DNA of 64,000 nt, taken from Lactobacillus helsingborgensis (GTDB taxonomy: Bacteria > Bacillota > Bacilli > Lactobacillales > Lactobacillaceae). Of this stretch, positions 17,273-25,618 are shown piece by piece. The notes under the pieces were generated by a model. The model was given only the letters and a program-made list of their open reading frames with translations. It searched no databases and was not told the DNA's origin. Numbering within the stretch: position 1 is the stretch's first letter; the number at the start of each line of letters is the position of its first letter. Location of the stretch: contig NZ_KQ034046.1 of NCBI RefSeq assembly GCF_000970855.1, positions 530,084-594,083 of the forward strand, written 5' to 3'. Both the position numbers and the translations under genes were made by a program.

Positions 17273-17360
17273 CGTTACTGCTAATATCTGGTCAGAACTA
17301 GTAATTTACTAAGGCAGGCACCAAGAATCTACAGCCTATTGTTAGGCAAGAGCAGTAACG
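17273..17360 (+). ncRNA. Possible structured RNA element, unknown class
   Basis: A perfect 10-bp outer stem (CGTTACTGCT at 17273-17282 with AGCAGTAACG at 17351-17360) encloses 68 bases. Inside are two possible hairpins, TAGT/ACTA near 17300 and GCCT/AGGC with a 6-base loop at 17334-17347. The closed three-way shape is reminiscent of a small riboswitch aptamer, but no known consensus is recognised and no terminator or gene follows directly. It lies in decayed DNA and may be a leftover leader. Confidence 0.35.
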
Positions 17361-17639
17361 CTGCTAGTATTAAGTTTGTAGTTTGAAAATTAAGCGTGAC
17401 AGTAATTTCCGTAACTTATGTAAACTTACTTTCTCATAAATAAAACATCTTTCTTGTGTATAATCCAATTCTTAAAAACCATTTTAGTTAAAGTTACTCA
17501 GAAACAAATTTAGTCATTTGAAAATAAATCCTCTATCAGTTTAAGTAAAATATCTAATATCTCATCAACGTTTAAATATCAGAGATTGAATGGTAAAAAG
17601 CTAGTTGTTTTGATTTTTCGGCAAAAGGTCAGTTGGTAG

Positions 17640-17960
17640 CCAAAATTACTATTTTGTAAAAGAAAAGCGCATGTGAGTCAGGGATAGATTAATTATTAGT
17701 ATTTTTTATTAAGCTGTCAGTTCAACTGGTAAGAGAAGCTAATTTTACAGTCATCAATGGAGGTGCACCGTTTAGTTCAGTTTTACCATTATCAGTTGAC
17801 AGAAATATTACCTAGCATCAAAGTGACTAAATTAAATTGGAAAAGATTGTTGCATTAATTTCAACTGCTATGAACTTAGTCATTCAGCATTTAAAAGATT
17901 GAAACTATAAACTAGTTGGCAAGCGCAAAAGTTTGTGGTTTTAATCAAGTAGTTTATGCT
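17640..17960 (+). pseudogene. Decayed coding sequence, family uncertain
   Basis: Short stretches look like former protein code: FTVINGGAPFSSVLPLSVDR at about 17742-17801, and NLVIQHLKD followed by NYKLVGKRKSLWF at about 17870-17943. Stops and frame changes lie between. The second piece is faintly like the A-x-x-H-L-x-x-x-G-Y-K repeat of LacI-type ligand domains, but this is weak. The whole 17.1-18.1 kb stretch holds no intact gene. Confidence 0.3.
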
Positions 17961-18079
17961 ATACCCCTAAATTTAAACTGCCTTTTTGTTTTTTACTTCG
18001 TAGAGTTGACATGATTAAGAAATAATGATAAATTAAAAGTCAATTAAATATTAAGCATCTTGCAAAGCAGAGTAACTAT

Positions 18080-18316
18080 CGTATTGCTAATAAAGAGAGC
18101 TATCATTTTGGTGAAAGTTAGCTAGTGGTAGGTAGTGAACATGGGCTTCTAATTGATGTCTACTGGTGATAATCAGCCTGTAGCGGAGTTGCATCCGTTA
18201 ATTTTGCAAGCTATTGTTTGATAGTTAATGAGGTTTATTACGTGAGTAATAAATGAACAAAAGGTGGTAACGCGAGCACTCGTCCTTAAGAAGAAAAGGA
18301 TGAGTGCTTTTTTAAT
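18080..18316 (+). promoter_or_regulatory. T-box riboswitch, probably methionine-specific
   Basis: The T-box core AGGTGGTAACGCG is at 18262-18274. The terminator stem GCACTCGTCC / AGGATGAGTGC follows, with a T run at 18278-18315. The competing antiterminator uses the T-box bases. Upstream, stem I contains AGAGAGC, TTGGTGAAAGT and the specifier-loop pattern GAAC-ATG-G near 18140, giving the specifier codon ATG (Met). A stem AGCGGA/TCCGTT lies at 18182-18200. Uncharged tRNA-Met should allow read-through into the amidohydrolase gene, whose ribosome site lies directly after the T run. The specifier assignment was made by eye. Confidence 0.8.
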
Positions 18317-18337
18317 ACAAAAATTGGAGGTTTGTTG

Positions 18338-19522
18338 ATGACTAAAACTGCATATACTAACGTTAATTTATTTAATGGGGTTGATAATAAAATTCAACCC
18401 AATACGACTTTAGTAGTTGATGATGATAGCGGTAAAATTACCGCAATAACGGAGAACACTGCACCGCAAGCAGACAAGACAGTTGATTTAAATAATAAAT
18501 ACGTGATTCCCGGTTTAATCAATTGCCACACGCATATCATTATGGATCCGTTAACTCCAGATGGCGGCAGTGAAACTGATGTAGTTTCTTCAACTGTTCG
18601 TGCAGTAAGTAATTTGCATGATTTGCTTAGGTCCGGAGTAACTTATATCCGTGAGTGCGGTAGTACCTATAACATTGACATCGCTCTTAATAACTTAATT
18701 AAGCAAAATAAAATGACCAAGGTCCCGGAAATTGTCCCCTCTGGTCACCCATTTTCTATGACTGGCGGTCATGGTGATATGCCTAATTTTGGTGTTTTGG
18801 TTGATTCACCTGATGAAATGCGTAAAGCTGTCCGCCAAGGAATTAAAGCAGGTGCCAAAGCAATTAAGGTCATGGCGACAGGTGGGGTAATGACAGAAAA
18901 TGACTTTATGGATGACCCGCAATTAAGCGAGGCAGAGATGCACGTTGCCGTGGAAGAAGCTCATCACAAAGGTTTAACTGTAGCAGCACATGCAGAAGGC
19001 AATCCTGGTATTCTGAATGCAATTAAAGCCGGCGTTGATAGTATTGAGCATGGCTTTTACGTTAATGATGAAGAAATTAAGTTGATGCTGGAAAAAGGAA
19101 CGTACTTAACCCCAACGATTGTTGGTGCTTGGGCATTCATCGAATATGCACCGGGTAAAATTCCTGACTGGGAAATGAACAAGATTGCGGCTGCTTGGAA
19201 AGACTTGCGCGGTAATATTACTAAGGCCAAAAATGCGGGAGTCAAAATTACTCTTGGTACTGACGCTGGAACTCCGTTTAACGACTTCACGATGACACCT
19301 GAAGAACTGCCTTTACTGGTTGAACAAGGCTTTACTAATTTCGAGGCTTTGGAAACCAGCTATAATTCGGCCAAACTCCTCAAAATCGCTGATGAATATG
19401 GTTCATTAGAGGAGGGTAAATACGCAGACTTTTTGGTACTTGATGAAAATCCTCTCGAAAAAATTAGCGCGGTTGTGCAAAAGGATAAGGCAGTTTATAA
19501 AAAGGGTAAAAGAGCTTACTAA
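18338..19522 (+). CDS. Metal-dependent amidohydrolase (imidazolonepropionase/prolidase-like)
   Basis: A 394-residue amidohydrolase-superfamily enzyme. The metal site is complete: HTH in INCHTHI, the lysine of KVMATGG (usually carboxylated), H in AAHAEG, H in IEHGFY and D in LGTDAGTP. The closest known group is the Xaa-Pro dipeptidase/imidazolonepropionase-like cluster that acts on N-acyl or N-blocked amino acids and dipeptides. The start is ATG 18338 with GGAGG 7 bases upstream. It is preceded by a methionine-type T-box, so it is probably induced when methionyl-tRNA is low and may release methionine from a derivative or peptide. The exact substrate is unknown. Confidence 0.85.
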   Translation: MTKTAYTNVNLFNGVDNKIQPNTTLVVDDDSGKITAITENTAPQADKTVDLNNKYVIPGLINCHTHIIMDPLTPDGGSETDVVSSTVRAVSNLHDLLRSGVTYIRECGSTYNIDIALNNLIKQNKMTKVPEIVPSGHPFSMTGGHGDMPNFGVLVDSPDEMRKAVRQGIKAGAKAIKVMATGGVMTENDFMDDPQLSEAEMHVAVEEAHHKGLTVAAHAEGNPGILNAIKAGVDSIEHGFYVNDEEIKLMLEKGTYLTPTIVGAWAFIEYAPGKIPDWEMNKIAAAWKDLRGNITKAKNAGVKITLGTDAGTPFNDFTMTPEELPLLVEQGFTNFEALETSYNSAKLLKIADEYGSLEEGKYADFLVLDENPLEKISAVVQKDKAVYKKGKRAY

Positions 19523-19571
19523 TTATAAGCAAATGATTTTGCAATTTCGAACAAATGTTCCATAATAAAAG

Positions 19572-19596
19572 AAGCTACTGAAAAAGTAGCTTTTTT
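19572..19596 (+). terminator. Intrinsic terminator after the amidohydrolase
   Basis: Stem AAGCTACT/AGTAGCTT with a short loop and six T residues. Confidence 0.8.
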
Positions 19597-19615
19597 ATTA
19601 TGGGGAGGAGAAAAA

Positions 19616-19987
19616 ATGAATCAAAAATTTTTAGACGTCATGAGTGATGAAGGCCCAGTCACAATTGTTACTATTAACGCCAATCCTGCCAGTGTAGTAA
19701 ACACTTGGATGTCCTATGTTAAAATCGATGAAAAGAATGATTTGCTATATATTCCTGCTGCGGGGATGCACAGCATTGAGAACGATTTTGCCAAAGATAA
19801 TCATGTCCTGTTAACTATGGGTTCTAAAAAAGTTGAGGGCACAGCTGGACCTGGAGCCGGTTTTCATGTTAGGGGAACTGGTCAGTTTTTGGCAGAAGGG
19901 CCAGAATTTGACGAAATGAAAAAGCGCTTTCCGTGGATGCGTGAAGTTTTGCAAGTCAAAATTGCTCAGATTGAACAAAAGATATAA
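19616..19987 (+). CDS. Pyridoxamine 5'-phosphate oxidase-family (FMN split-barrel) protein
   Basis: A 123-residue protein with the flavin-reductase-like split barrel. Conserved elements are the N-terminal GPVTIVTINANPASVVNTW strand pair, LYIPAAGMHSIENDFAKD, and LLTMGSKK before GTGAGF-like strands. Such small proteins bind FMN or F420-like cofactors; a true PNPOx activity is unlikely at this size. The ribosome site GGGGAGGAG precedes ATG 19616, and the gene follows the amidohydrolase terminator, so it is a separate unit. Function unknown beyond flavin binding. Confidence 0.8.
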   Translation: MNQKFLDVMSDEGPVTIVTINANPASVVNTWMSYVKIDEKNDLLYIPAAGMHSIENDFAKDNHVLLTMGSKKVEGTAGPGAGFHVRGTGQFLAEGPEFDEMKKRFPWMREVLQVKIAQIEQKI

Positions 19988-20140
19988 GACAAGTCACTTA
20001 GTTAAAACAAAAATAGATTCCCAATTTAGTTTTTAAGCAAAAATTATTAATAACTCTTTTTTAAATTTATCTTTAATTTTATCTTAATTTTAGATACAAT
20101 AATAGATATAAATTTTTTATCCAAAAAAGGAGGATTAATA

Positions 20141-21142
20141 ATGAAAGCTTTACTTTACAATATGACCCCGGAGCAAAAGGTCTATGTAGATAAGTGGAAC
20201 GAAAATCATCCAGAAGATGATTTGGTCACAACTGATGACAAGCTCGATGCTAAGACTGTGGAGATGGCAAAAGGTTATGATGTTGTTAGTGTTTTGCAGG
20301 TCTTTGATATAGATGAGGAAGAGGTCTATCGTAAATTAAGCTCTTATGGTATCAAACAGATTGCCTTAAGGTCTGTTGGCTACAATATCGTCAATTTTGA
20401 CTTTATTCACAAGTATCACATGATCGTTACTAATACCCCTGCTTATTCTCCCCGTGCAGTTGCGGAAAATACTCTCACTTCTGCAATGTACTTGTTAAGA
20501 AAATGGGGTCCAATTTTAAATAATGAAAAAGAACACCTGAATTTTGTCCGTGAAGAAAATTTGATGAGCGATGAAATTTATAACCAAACAGTTGGTATTA
20601 TTGGCGTTGGTCGTATTGGTTCTTGTGTAGCTGAAATGTTTCATGCTTTAGGAGCAAAAGTTATTGGCTATGACTTGGTTGAGAATCCTGCTAATGAGGC
20701 GTTTTTGGAATATACTGATTTCGACACAGTAATTAAAAATTCTGATATTTTAACTCTGCATACACCGCTTGAACCTTCAATGGAGGACATGATCAGTGCT
20801 AAGCAATTTAAAGAAATGAAGAATACTGCATATTTGATTAATGCAGCTAGAGGACCCTTAGTTAATAATCATGATTTGATTGCAGCGCTGAAGAACAAAG
20901 AAATTGCCGGTGCTTCTCTTGATGTAATGACTGGTGAAGAAGCAATTGTCATGAAAAAGTTCAATGATATTTCGGAACTACCTGTTGATTATCAGGAATT
21001 AGCCCAGATGCCTAATGTAGTATTCACGCCGCATTCGGCATACTACACCAAGACATCTGTTAAAAACATGATTGAGCAAAGTATGACGGACGTCAAAAGA
21101 GTTTTAAATGGTCAAAAACCAATATATTTAGTAGAAGAATAG
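20141..21142 (+). CDS. ldhD: D-2-hydroxyacid dehydrogenase (D-lactate dehydrogenase type)
   Basis: A 333-residue NAD-dependent D-2-hydroxyacid dehydrogenase that reduces pyruvate or branched 2-oxoacids to the D-hydroxyacid. Length is identical to the Lactobacillus D-LDH and D-hydroxyisocaproate dehydrogenases. Features are SVGYNIVNFD in the catalytic domain, the Rossmann motif GVGRIGSCVAEMF, the catalytic arginine in NAARGPLV, and the catalytic histidine in TPHSAYYT. A strong AAAAGGAGG site precedes ATG 20141, suggesting high expression. Whether lactate or hydroxyisocaproate is the main product cannot be told; D-LDH and HicDH are close relatives. Confidence 0.9.
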   Translation: MKALLYNMTPEQKVYVDKWNENHPEDDLVTTDDKLDAKTVEMAKGYDVVSVLQVFDIDEEEVYRKLSSYGIKQIALRSVGYNIVNFDFIHKYHMIVTNTPAYSPRAVAENTLTSAMYLLRKWGPILNNEKEHLNFVREENLMSDEIYNQTVGIIGVGRIGSCVAEMFHALGAKVIGYDLVENPANEAFLEYTDFDTVIKNSDILTLHTPLEPSMEDMISAKQFKEMKNTAYLINAARGPLVNNHDLIAALKNKEIAGASLDVMTGEEAIVMKKFNDISELPVDYQELAQMPNVVFTPHSAYYTKTSVKNMIEQSMTDVKRVLNGQKPIYLVEE

Positions 21143-21151
21143 TTTTAACAC

Positions 21152-21189
21152 AAAAGGTGCCTGACTTTTTTTAGTCAGTCGCCTTTTTT
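21152..21189 (+). terminator. Intrinsic terminator after the dehydrogenase gene
   Basis: Imperfect stem AAAGGTGCCTGAC / GTCAGTCGCCTTT followed by T residues. Confidence 0.7.
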
Positions 21190-21270
21190 AATATGACAAA
21201 TTGTAGTTACCAATTATAATTAAAATGTTGGTATAATGGACAAGTGTAGAAAAAACAAACGGAGAAAAAG

Positions 21271-21978
21271 TTGAAAAGGTTTCATCACAAATTCACATTA
21301 CCAGCAATTTTAATACTACTGGCAGCTGCAATAGGTCTCCTTTTTGCTGGCATCAGCAACATGCGTAATCAAACAACTTTACCACCCAATGGGACTGCCA
21401 GTGCTATTGGCGTTGAGCTAAATCAGAGCTTTGGCTTTATTGATTTGCATGAACTGCAAGCAAACGGTGTTTCCTTTGTCTATTTGCGCGGGACTCAAGG
21501 AAGATCATATTTTGATGATGATTACTTAACTTACCGCGATCAAATTTTAGGAACTAAAATGGCTTTTGGCACCATTGTTGCCTATAGTAACGAATCAACC
21601 CCTTTGCAACACTATCAATTTTTTATGAAAAAGGTGGGCACAAATACAGGTAGCCTCCCAATCTGGATTGAACCTGCAATAGATGACTATGATTTGAACT
21701 ACATTAAACAAATGGCCCAATTTGCCAGGATGTTGCAACAACAAAATAAGCGGGTAATGGTGGATGTTGATATTAAATATAAAAAGTACTTTGCCCAGGA
21801 TGTTCAATTTATTACAGGTGGCAGGAAAGCGCCCAACAAACTTCAGTACTCTTTTTGGCGTTATACCAATAATGGGCGTGTAAAATCAGTGAGGAATTTT
21901 GAAAATGGGGTCACTATGCTTACTTATAACGGTACAGTGACGCAATATAAGGAAAAATACGGACAACTAACACAATAA
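21271..21978 (+). CDS. GH25-like (lysozyme/muramidase fold) membrane-anchored protein
   Basis: A 235-residue protein with an N-terminal membrane anchor or signal (about residues 9-28) and a GH25-type barrel outside the cell. The order of elements fits GH25: GVELNQSFGFIDLHELQANG, FVYLRGTQGRSYFDDDY, a YSNESTPLQHYQFF segment, then LPIWIEPA. In active GH25 enzymes the first segment carries an aspartate (GxDVS) and the later one a D-x-E pair. Here these read GVEL and WIEP, so two acids are changed and activity is uncertain. The start is TTG 21271 after GGAG. The stop overlaps the helicase start by one base. Confidence 0.7.
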   Translation: MKRFHHKFTLPAILILLAAAIGLLFAGISNMRNQTTLPPNGTASAIGVELNQSFGFIDLHELQANGVSFVYLRGTQGRSYFDDDYLTYRDQILGTKMAFGTIVAYSNESTPLQHYQFFMKKVGTNTGSLPIWIEPAIDDYDLNYIKQMAQFARMLQQQNKRVMVDVDIKYKKYFAQDVQFITGGRKAPNKLQYSFWRYTNNGRVKSVRNFENGVTMLTYNGTVTQYKEKYGQLTQ

Positions 21979-23210
21979 TGAAAAAAGAAATCCAAGCAGT
22001 TTTAACAAATTTAAAAATGACTGAACCAACTTTAATTCAGGAGAAAACGCGTACCCCAATCTTAAATGGTGCAAGCTGTATTGCGCTAGCTAAAACTGGA
22101 ACGGGAAAGACGCTGGCTTATGCTCTGCCGTCACTTGAAAAAGTTGCGCAGGGTAAACCAAATAGTTTAGTCATTATTGCTCCTACCACTGAATTAGCTG
22201 TGCAAATTCGTCACGCCATTAATCCATTTATCCATGCCTTGAAGTTGACGGGAATCACACTTGTGGGTGCTGGCAATCGTCAACGTCAGGAAGATAATTT
22301 AAAAAAGAAGCACCCAGAAGTTGTGGTTGCAACTCCTGGCAGGTTTTTTGATTTCTTTTCGGCTGGTCGAATTAAGGTAGACCAGATCAGGACTTTGGTA
22401 ATTGATGAAGCGGATGATGTTTTAGAGTTTAATAAAATGGAACTACTAAGTTCTTTAGGACAAAACATGACGCCCGATTCCCAAATTTTGCTTTTTGGTG
22501 CCACTGAGTCTGAAATAACCCAACAAGCACCAGAAATTTTTGCTCGGCAGTTTGAAAAAATTGATGTCAGACCGGATCAGGAAACAACTGTTAAAAATTA
22601 TTTCTTACAAATAGATAATGCGCATAAAATTGACTTTATTCAGCGCTTACTTAGACTTGATGGTTTCAAAGGAATTTTATTTTTTGATTCCAATCAAACT
22701 ATGATGCGGTTTGCCGGTATTTTGGCTCACACAAAAACCAAATTCGGCATACTAGCTAATGATTTTGGCAAGCAAAAAAGAGCAGCAGCTCTCAATGACT
22801 TTAAAGTTGGCAAAATCAAACTGCTTTTAGCAACAGATTTAGCTGCTCGGGGTTTGGATATTGCGGGTGTCACTTACGTGGTAAACTATGATATCCCAAG
22901 TGAAGAAAACACCTATTTGCATCGTGCTGGTCGGACTGGCAGAATGGGGGCCACGGGTTATGTTGTGACTCTTGGTGACGACCATGATTTGCGCGATTTA
23001 AGAAAATTGCTGGGTACCAAAATAAAAATTGCACGCGTTTATTTTGCCGGTTTTCGGCTAACAGAAAAATTACCGCAGAAAAAAGCTCAAAAGAATGAGT
23101 CGGTGAATAAAAAAGCAGCTTTAACAACTAAAAAGAAAAAGCATAAAAAACACAAAAACAAGAATAAGGGTTATCATCCCCATTTTTTAAAGAAAAAGGA
23201 GCAAAAATGA
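21978..23210 (+). CDS. DEAD-box RNA helicase
   Basis: A 410-residue ATP-dependent RNA helicase. Motifs in order: Q-motif region (EPTLIQEK), Walker A AKTGTGKT, PTTELAVQ, TPGRFFDF, DEAD, GAT (instead of the usual SAT), FFDSNQT, LATDLAARGLDI, and HRAGRTGRMG. The last 40 residues are a lysine-rich basic tail (KKKKHKKHKNKNK) that should bind RNA. Resembles CshA/CshB-type cold-shock and ribosome-assembly helicases but is shorter. TAATG overlap with the gene upstream and a 4-base ATGA overlap with the PTS gene downstream make a tight three-gene operon. Confidence 0.92.
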   Translation: MKKEIQAVLTNLKMTEPTLIQEKTRTPILNGASCIALAKTGTGKTLAYALPSLEKVAQGKPNSLVIIAPTTELAVQIRHAINPFIHALKLTGITLVGAGNRQRQEDNLKKKHPEVVVATPGRFFDFFSAGRIKVDQIRTLVIDEADDVLEFNKMELLSSLGQNMTPDSQILLFGATESEITQQAPEIFARQFEKIDVRPDQETTVKNYFLQIDNAHKIDFIQRLLRLDGFKGILFFDSNQTMMRFAGILAHTKTKFGILANDFGKQKRAAALNDFKVGKIKLLLATDLAARGLDIAGVTYVVNYDIPSEENTYLHRAGRTGRMGATGYVVTLGDDHDLRDLRKLLGTKIKIARVYFAGFRLTEKLPQKKAQKNESVNKKAALTTKKKKHKKHKNKNKGYHPHFLKKKEQK

Positions 23211-24535
23211 GTCGATTAGTTACTTGGCTGGAAGACTATATTTTGCCTTTAGCAAATAAATTAGGACAAACCCACTGGCTCGTGGCTTTACGGGATGCGT
23301 TTATTTCTGTAATGCCAATAACTATCGCCGGTTCAGTTGCGGTACTCTTAAGAAGCCTGATTGCAGCTGCCAAAAGCGAATTGGGCTGGCATACTTTTGC
23401 CTGGGCCATGCAGCCGCTGGTTTTGGTTTGTAACGTAGTTTGGCGGGGAACTTTTGCTTTATTTGCGCTTTTCTTAGCCATGTCTTTGGGATACCATTTA
23501 GCCAAAAGTATGGAGGTGGATCCGATAGCGGGGGCAATTGTTTCATTGTCATCTTTGGCAATGAGCATTGCTAATTTTACTAAATTAAAAGTTAACGGCA
23601 AACTTGTCCCGATACATAAAGTATTTAATATTTCGCAGTTTTCAACTACAGGAATTTTTACGGCAATTGTGTTCGGCACGATTGGTGTTGCTATTTTTGC
23701 AATTTGCTTTAGAGCCCGCATTAGGCTGCATCTTTCCGCTAATTTGCCCTATGCCGAACAAATGGCTTTTGATTCTCTTGTCCCCGCGGTTATTGCAATC
23801 TTTTTTGTAGGTATGATCAATTTCGTGTTTCAAACCATCACTGGTACCTTTTTTGGTAATTGGCTGCTTAATTCAATCCAAAAACCGCTGGTAAAACTAG
23901 GACAGGGCTTCGGCATGGTAATGCTAGTAACACTGCTGGTACAAATATTCAGCTTCTTTGGCTTTAATGGTCTGAGCGTGTGGGCACCATTACTGGATTC
24001 AATTTGGCTTACCGCCCAGAATGTTAATGTAACTGCTGCTCGCGAAGGTACGGTAATGCCATTTATTTGGGTTCGCGGCTCTTTTGATGCTTTCGCTTGG
24101 TTCGGCGGAGCGGGTGGCACATTAATGCTGATTGTTGCTATCCTGCTTTTTTCAAAAAGAAGCGATTATCGGACAATTGCTAAAGTTGCTTTGGCACCAG
24201 GAATTTTTAACATTAATGAACCAATCGTGTTTGGTCTGCCCGTAGTATTAAATCCCGTTTACTTCATACCTTTTGTACTTGCTCCAATGGTCAATGTCGC
24301 ATTTTCTTATGGCGTAAGTATGATGAATTTGGTTAATCCGGTGCAAGTAGCAGTGCCGGCAATTGTGCCACCAATTATTGGTCCTTTTTTGGCATGTAAT
24401 TACGATTGGCGCGCAATTGTATTGGCGGTAATCAATATGCTAATAGCTTTAGCGATATGGACTCCCTTTGTTTTCGCTGCAGATAAAATTGCTGAGTCGA
24501 ATAATCCGCAACCATATTTTACCCGTCAATATTAA
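23207..24535 (+). CDS. PTS system EIIC component, cellobiose/lichenan (CelB) type
   Basis: A 442-residue sugar permease with about ten membrane segments, ending in a polar tail. It shows family traits: LRDAFISVMPITIAGSVAVL at the start and the substrate-site motif FNINEPIVFGLPVVLNP. Needs separate EIIA and EIIB of the lactose/cellobiose class, but none is next to it, so it is an orphan IIC that must borrow partners from elsewhere. It is coupled by ATGA overlap to a DEAD helicase, an unusual operon partner. Substrate (a beta-glucoside or chitobiose-like sugar) is inferred from the family only. Confidence 0.88.
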   Translation: MSRLVTWLEDYILPLANKLGQTHWLVALRDAFISVMPITIAGSVAVLLRSLIAAAKSELGWHTFAWAMQPLVLVCNVVWRGTFALFALFLAMSLGYHLAKSMEVDPIAGAIVSLSSLAMSIANFTKLKVNGKLVPIHKVFNISQFSTTGIFTAIVFGTIGVAIFAICFRARIRLHLSANLPYAEQMAFDSLVPAVIAIFFVGMINFVFQTITGTFFGNWLLNSIQKPLVKLGQGFGMVMLVTLLVQIFSFFGFNGLSVWAPLLDSIWLTAQNVNVTAAREGTVMPFIWVRGSFDAFAWFGGAGGTLMLIVAILLFSKRSDYRTIAKVALAPGIFNINEPIVFGLPVVLNPVYFIPFVLAPMVNVAFSYGVSMMNLVNPVQVAVPAIVPPIIGPFLACNYDWRAIVLAVINMLIALAIWTPFVFAADKIAESNNPQPYFTRQY

Positions 24536-24588
24536 TTACTAAAAAAGTTGGCTTTTACCAGCTAAATTTGGTAAAGTTAATCTGTTGC

Positions 24589-24661
24589 GACCCTGTAGTT
24601 TATCTGGATAGAACAATGGTCTCCTAAACCGTAGAGGTGAGTTCGAATCTCACCGGGGTCA
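24589..24661 (+). tRNA. tRNA-Arg (anticodon CCT)
   Basis: Cloverleaf by eye: acceptor GACCCTG/CGGGGTC (with one T-G pair), D arm GTTT...AGAAC, anticodon stem ATGGT/ACCGT with loop CTCCTAA giving anticodon CCT (reads AGG), variable AGAG, T arm GTGAG TTCGAAT CTCAC, discriminator A. CCA is not encoded. It follows the EIIC gene with its own spacer. Confidence 0.92.
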
Positions 24662-24904
24662 TATAATATACGTTCTAAATTGTTAATGCCACAGTATTCA
24701 GTGTGATATTAACAATTTTTTTGATTAATCTAACTTTAATTGTTTTTCCTTGCAGCCTTTTAAGTGCCTGGTTAGCACCAAATACTAATGATCGTGATTT
24801 AAATGATTTATATGATCCGGTGATAACCAAACATGGTAAAAAGCGTCATTTTAATGAAATAGAAGAAGCTAATTCATAAAGTTAAGCTTTAATTAATGCT
24901 AATC
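24662..24904 (+). pseudogene. Remnant of an unknown gene downstream of tRNA-Arg
   Basis: The frame at about 24762-24879 reads AWLAPNTNDRDLNDLYDPVI then TKHGKKRHFNEIEEANS and a stop, without any start. The DLNDLYDP segment is reminiscent of C-terminal parts of large DNA methyltransferase/restriction proteins, but the match is too short to name. It is probably the tail of a deleted gene. An inverted repeat just after the tRNA (AATTGTTAATGCCA ... TGATATTAACAATT, about 24676-24717) followed by T residues may be the tRNA terminator. Confidence 0.35.
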
Positions 24905-24940
24905 AAAAAGTCCGATTATTAAATTAATAATCAGACTTTT
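24905..24940. terminator. Intrinsic terminator (hairpin)
   Basis: Long stem AAAAGTCCGATTATTA / TAATAATCAGACTTTT with one mismatch and a short AAT loop. Confidence 0.7.
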
Positions 24941-25075
24941 ATAAGAAAATTTTGTAAAAAATAAAATATGAATAAAATTTGTGTTTTAAAATTAGAAAGA
25001 TAAAAAATAATTATAATGCCAGTTTTTAGTAATGATACCTACAAAATAGTTTAATACCAAATGTATTAATACATT

Positions 25076-25312
25076 CTATCCTTTAGTTTTGGGACTATCG
25101 TGACCGTATGAATTTTTTAAATTAATACGGCCATTTCTTTTTTGACTGATTAATTCTGTCTTTTCTTTTTTGGCTAAATTTTTAGCGTATTCAAGAGCAT
25201 CTTCTTTGCGATCAAAAAGTTTAGAAATTTTATCACTACCCGCAATTTTCACTGCCCATTGGTCACCGTGTGTTGTAACCCACACGTTTTTGGTAACTTC
25301 TTCTTTACTCAT
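25076..25312 (-). CDS. DUF2188 domain-containing protein
   Basis: A 78-residue small protein covering one DUF2188 domain: NVWVTTHGDQWAVK, then SKLFDRKEDALEYAKNLAKK and a C-terminal RNGRINLKNSYGHD. The function of the family is unknown; members are small soluble proteins with a beta-hairpin and a helix. Start ATG 25312; ribosome site AGGTG about 9 bases upstream on the minus strand. Stands alone. Confidence 0.85.
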   Translation of the reverse strand: MSKEEVTKNVWVTTHGDQWAVKIAGSDKISKLFDRKEDALEYAKNLAKKEKTELISQKRNGRINLKNSYGHDSPKTKG

Positions 25313-25455
25313 TATTTATTCACCTCTTTTCATGCTAATTATACAGCTAGTTGTACTATAAAGTGAAAGGATACACATTTAATAAATAATAATATATCAA
25401 AAAGCGAGTTATAATTCCGCAGACTGCAGAACTGTTTACTAATTAAAACGCTTAC

Positions 25456-25484
25456 TTGACAGTGAGCGAAAATAAGGTTATGAT
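25456..25484 (+). promoter_or_regulatory. Sigma-A promoter of the mannose-class PTS operon
   Basis: TTGACA at 25456-25461 and TATGAT at 25479-25484 with exactly 17 bases between. It lies 13 bases before the RAT site. Confidence 0.85.
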
Positions 25485-25496
25485 GCACTTAAATCA

Positions 25497-25537
25497 GGAT
25501 TGTAATCGCATACTTTTATAGTAATGTGAGCAAAACC
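25497..25537 (+). promoter_or_regulatory. RAT (ribonucleic antiterminator) site
   Basis: GGATTGTAATCGCA at the left and GAGCAAAACC at the right match the RAT halves bound by BglG/LicT antiterminators (GGATTGTTACTGC ... GCAAAACC). The right half overlaps the 5' arm of the following terminator, so protein binding would prevent the terminator. The cognate regulator is most likely the BglG-type protein at 28173-29057 in the same operon. Confidence 0.85.
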
Positions 25538-25580
25538 AAAATAATTGCAACTTTGTTGCGCTTATTTTGGTTTTTTTTAT
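25532..25580 (+). terminator. Conditional terminator of the PTS leader
   Basis: Stem AAAACCAAAATAA / TTATTTTGGTTTT followed by T residues, between the RAT site and the first PTS gene. Read-through should need the antiterminator. Confidence 0.85.
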
Positions 25581-25618
25581 GCCCTAATTTAATTATTAGT
25601 TTTAGGAGGAATAAATGA

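Noticed and set aside
23236-23721. Antisense open frame of 161 codons over the EIIC gene
   Set aside because: Shadow of a well-supported membrane protein gene; no start signal and no protein-like motifs.
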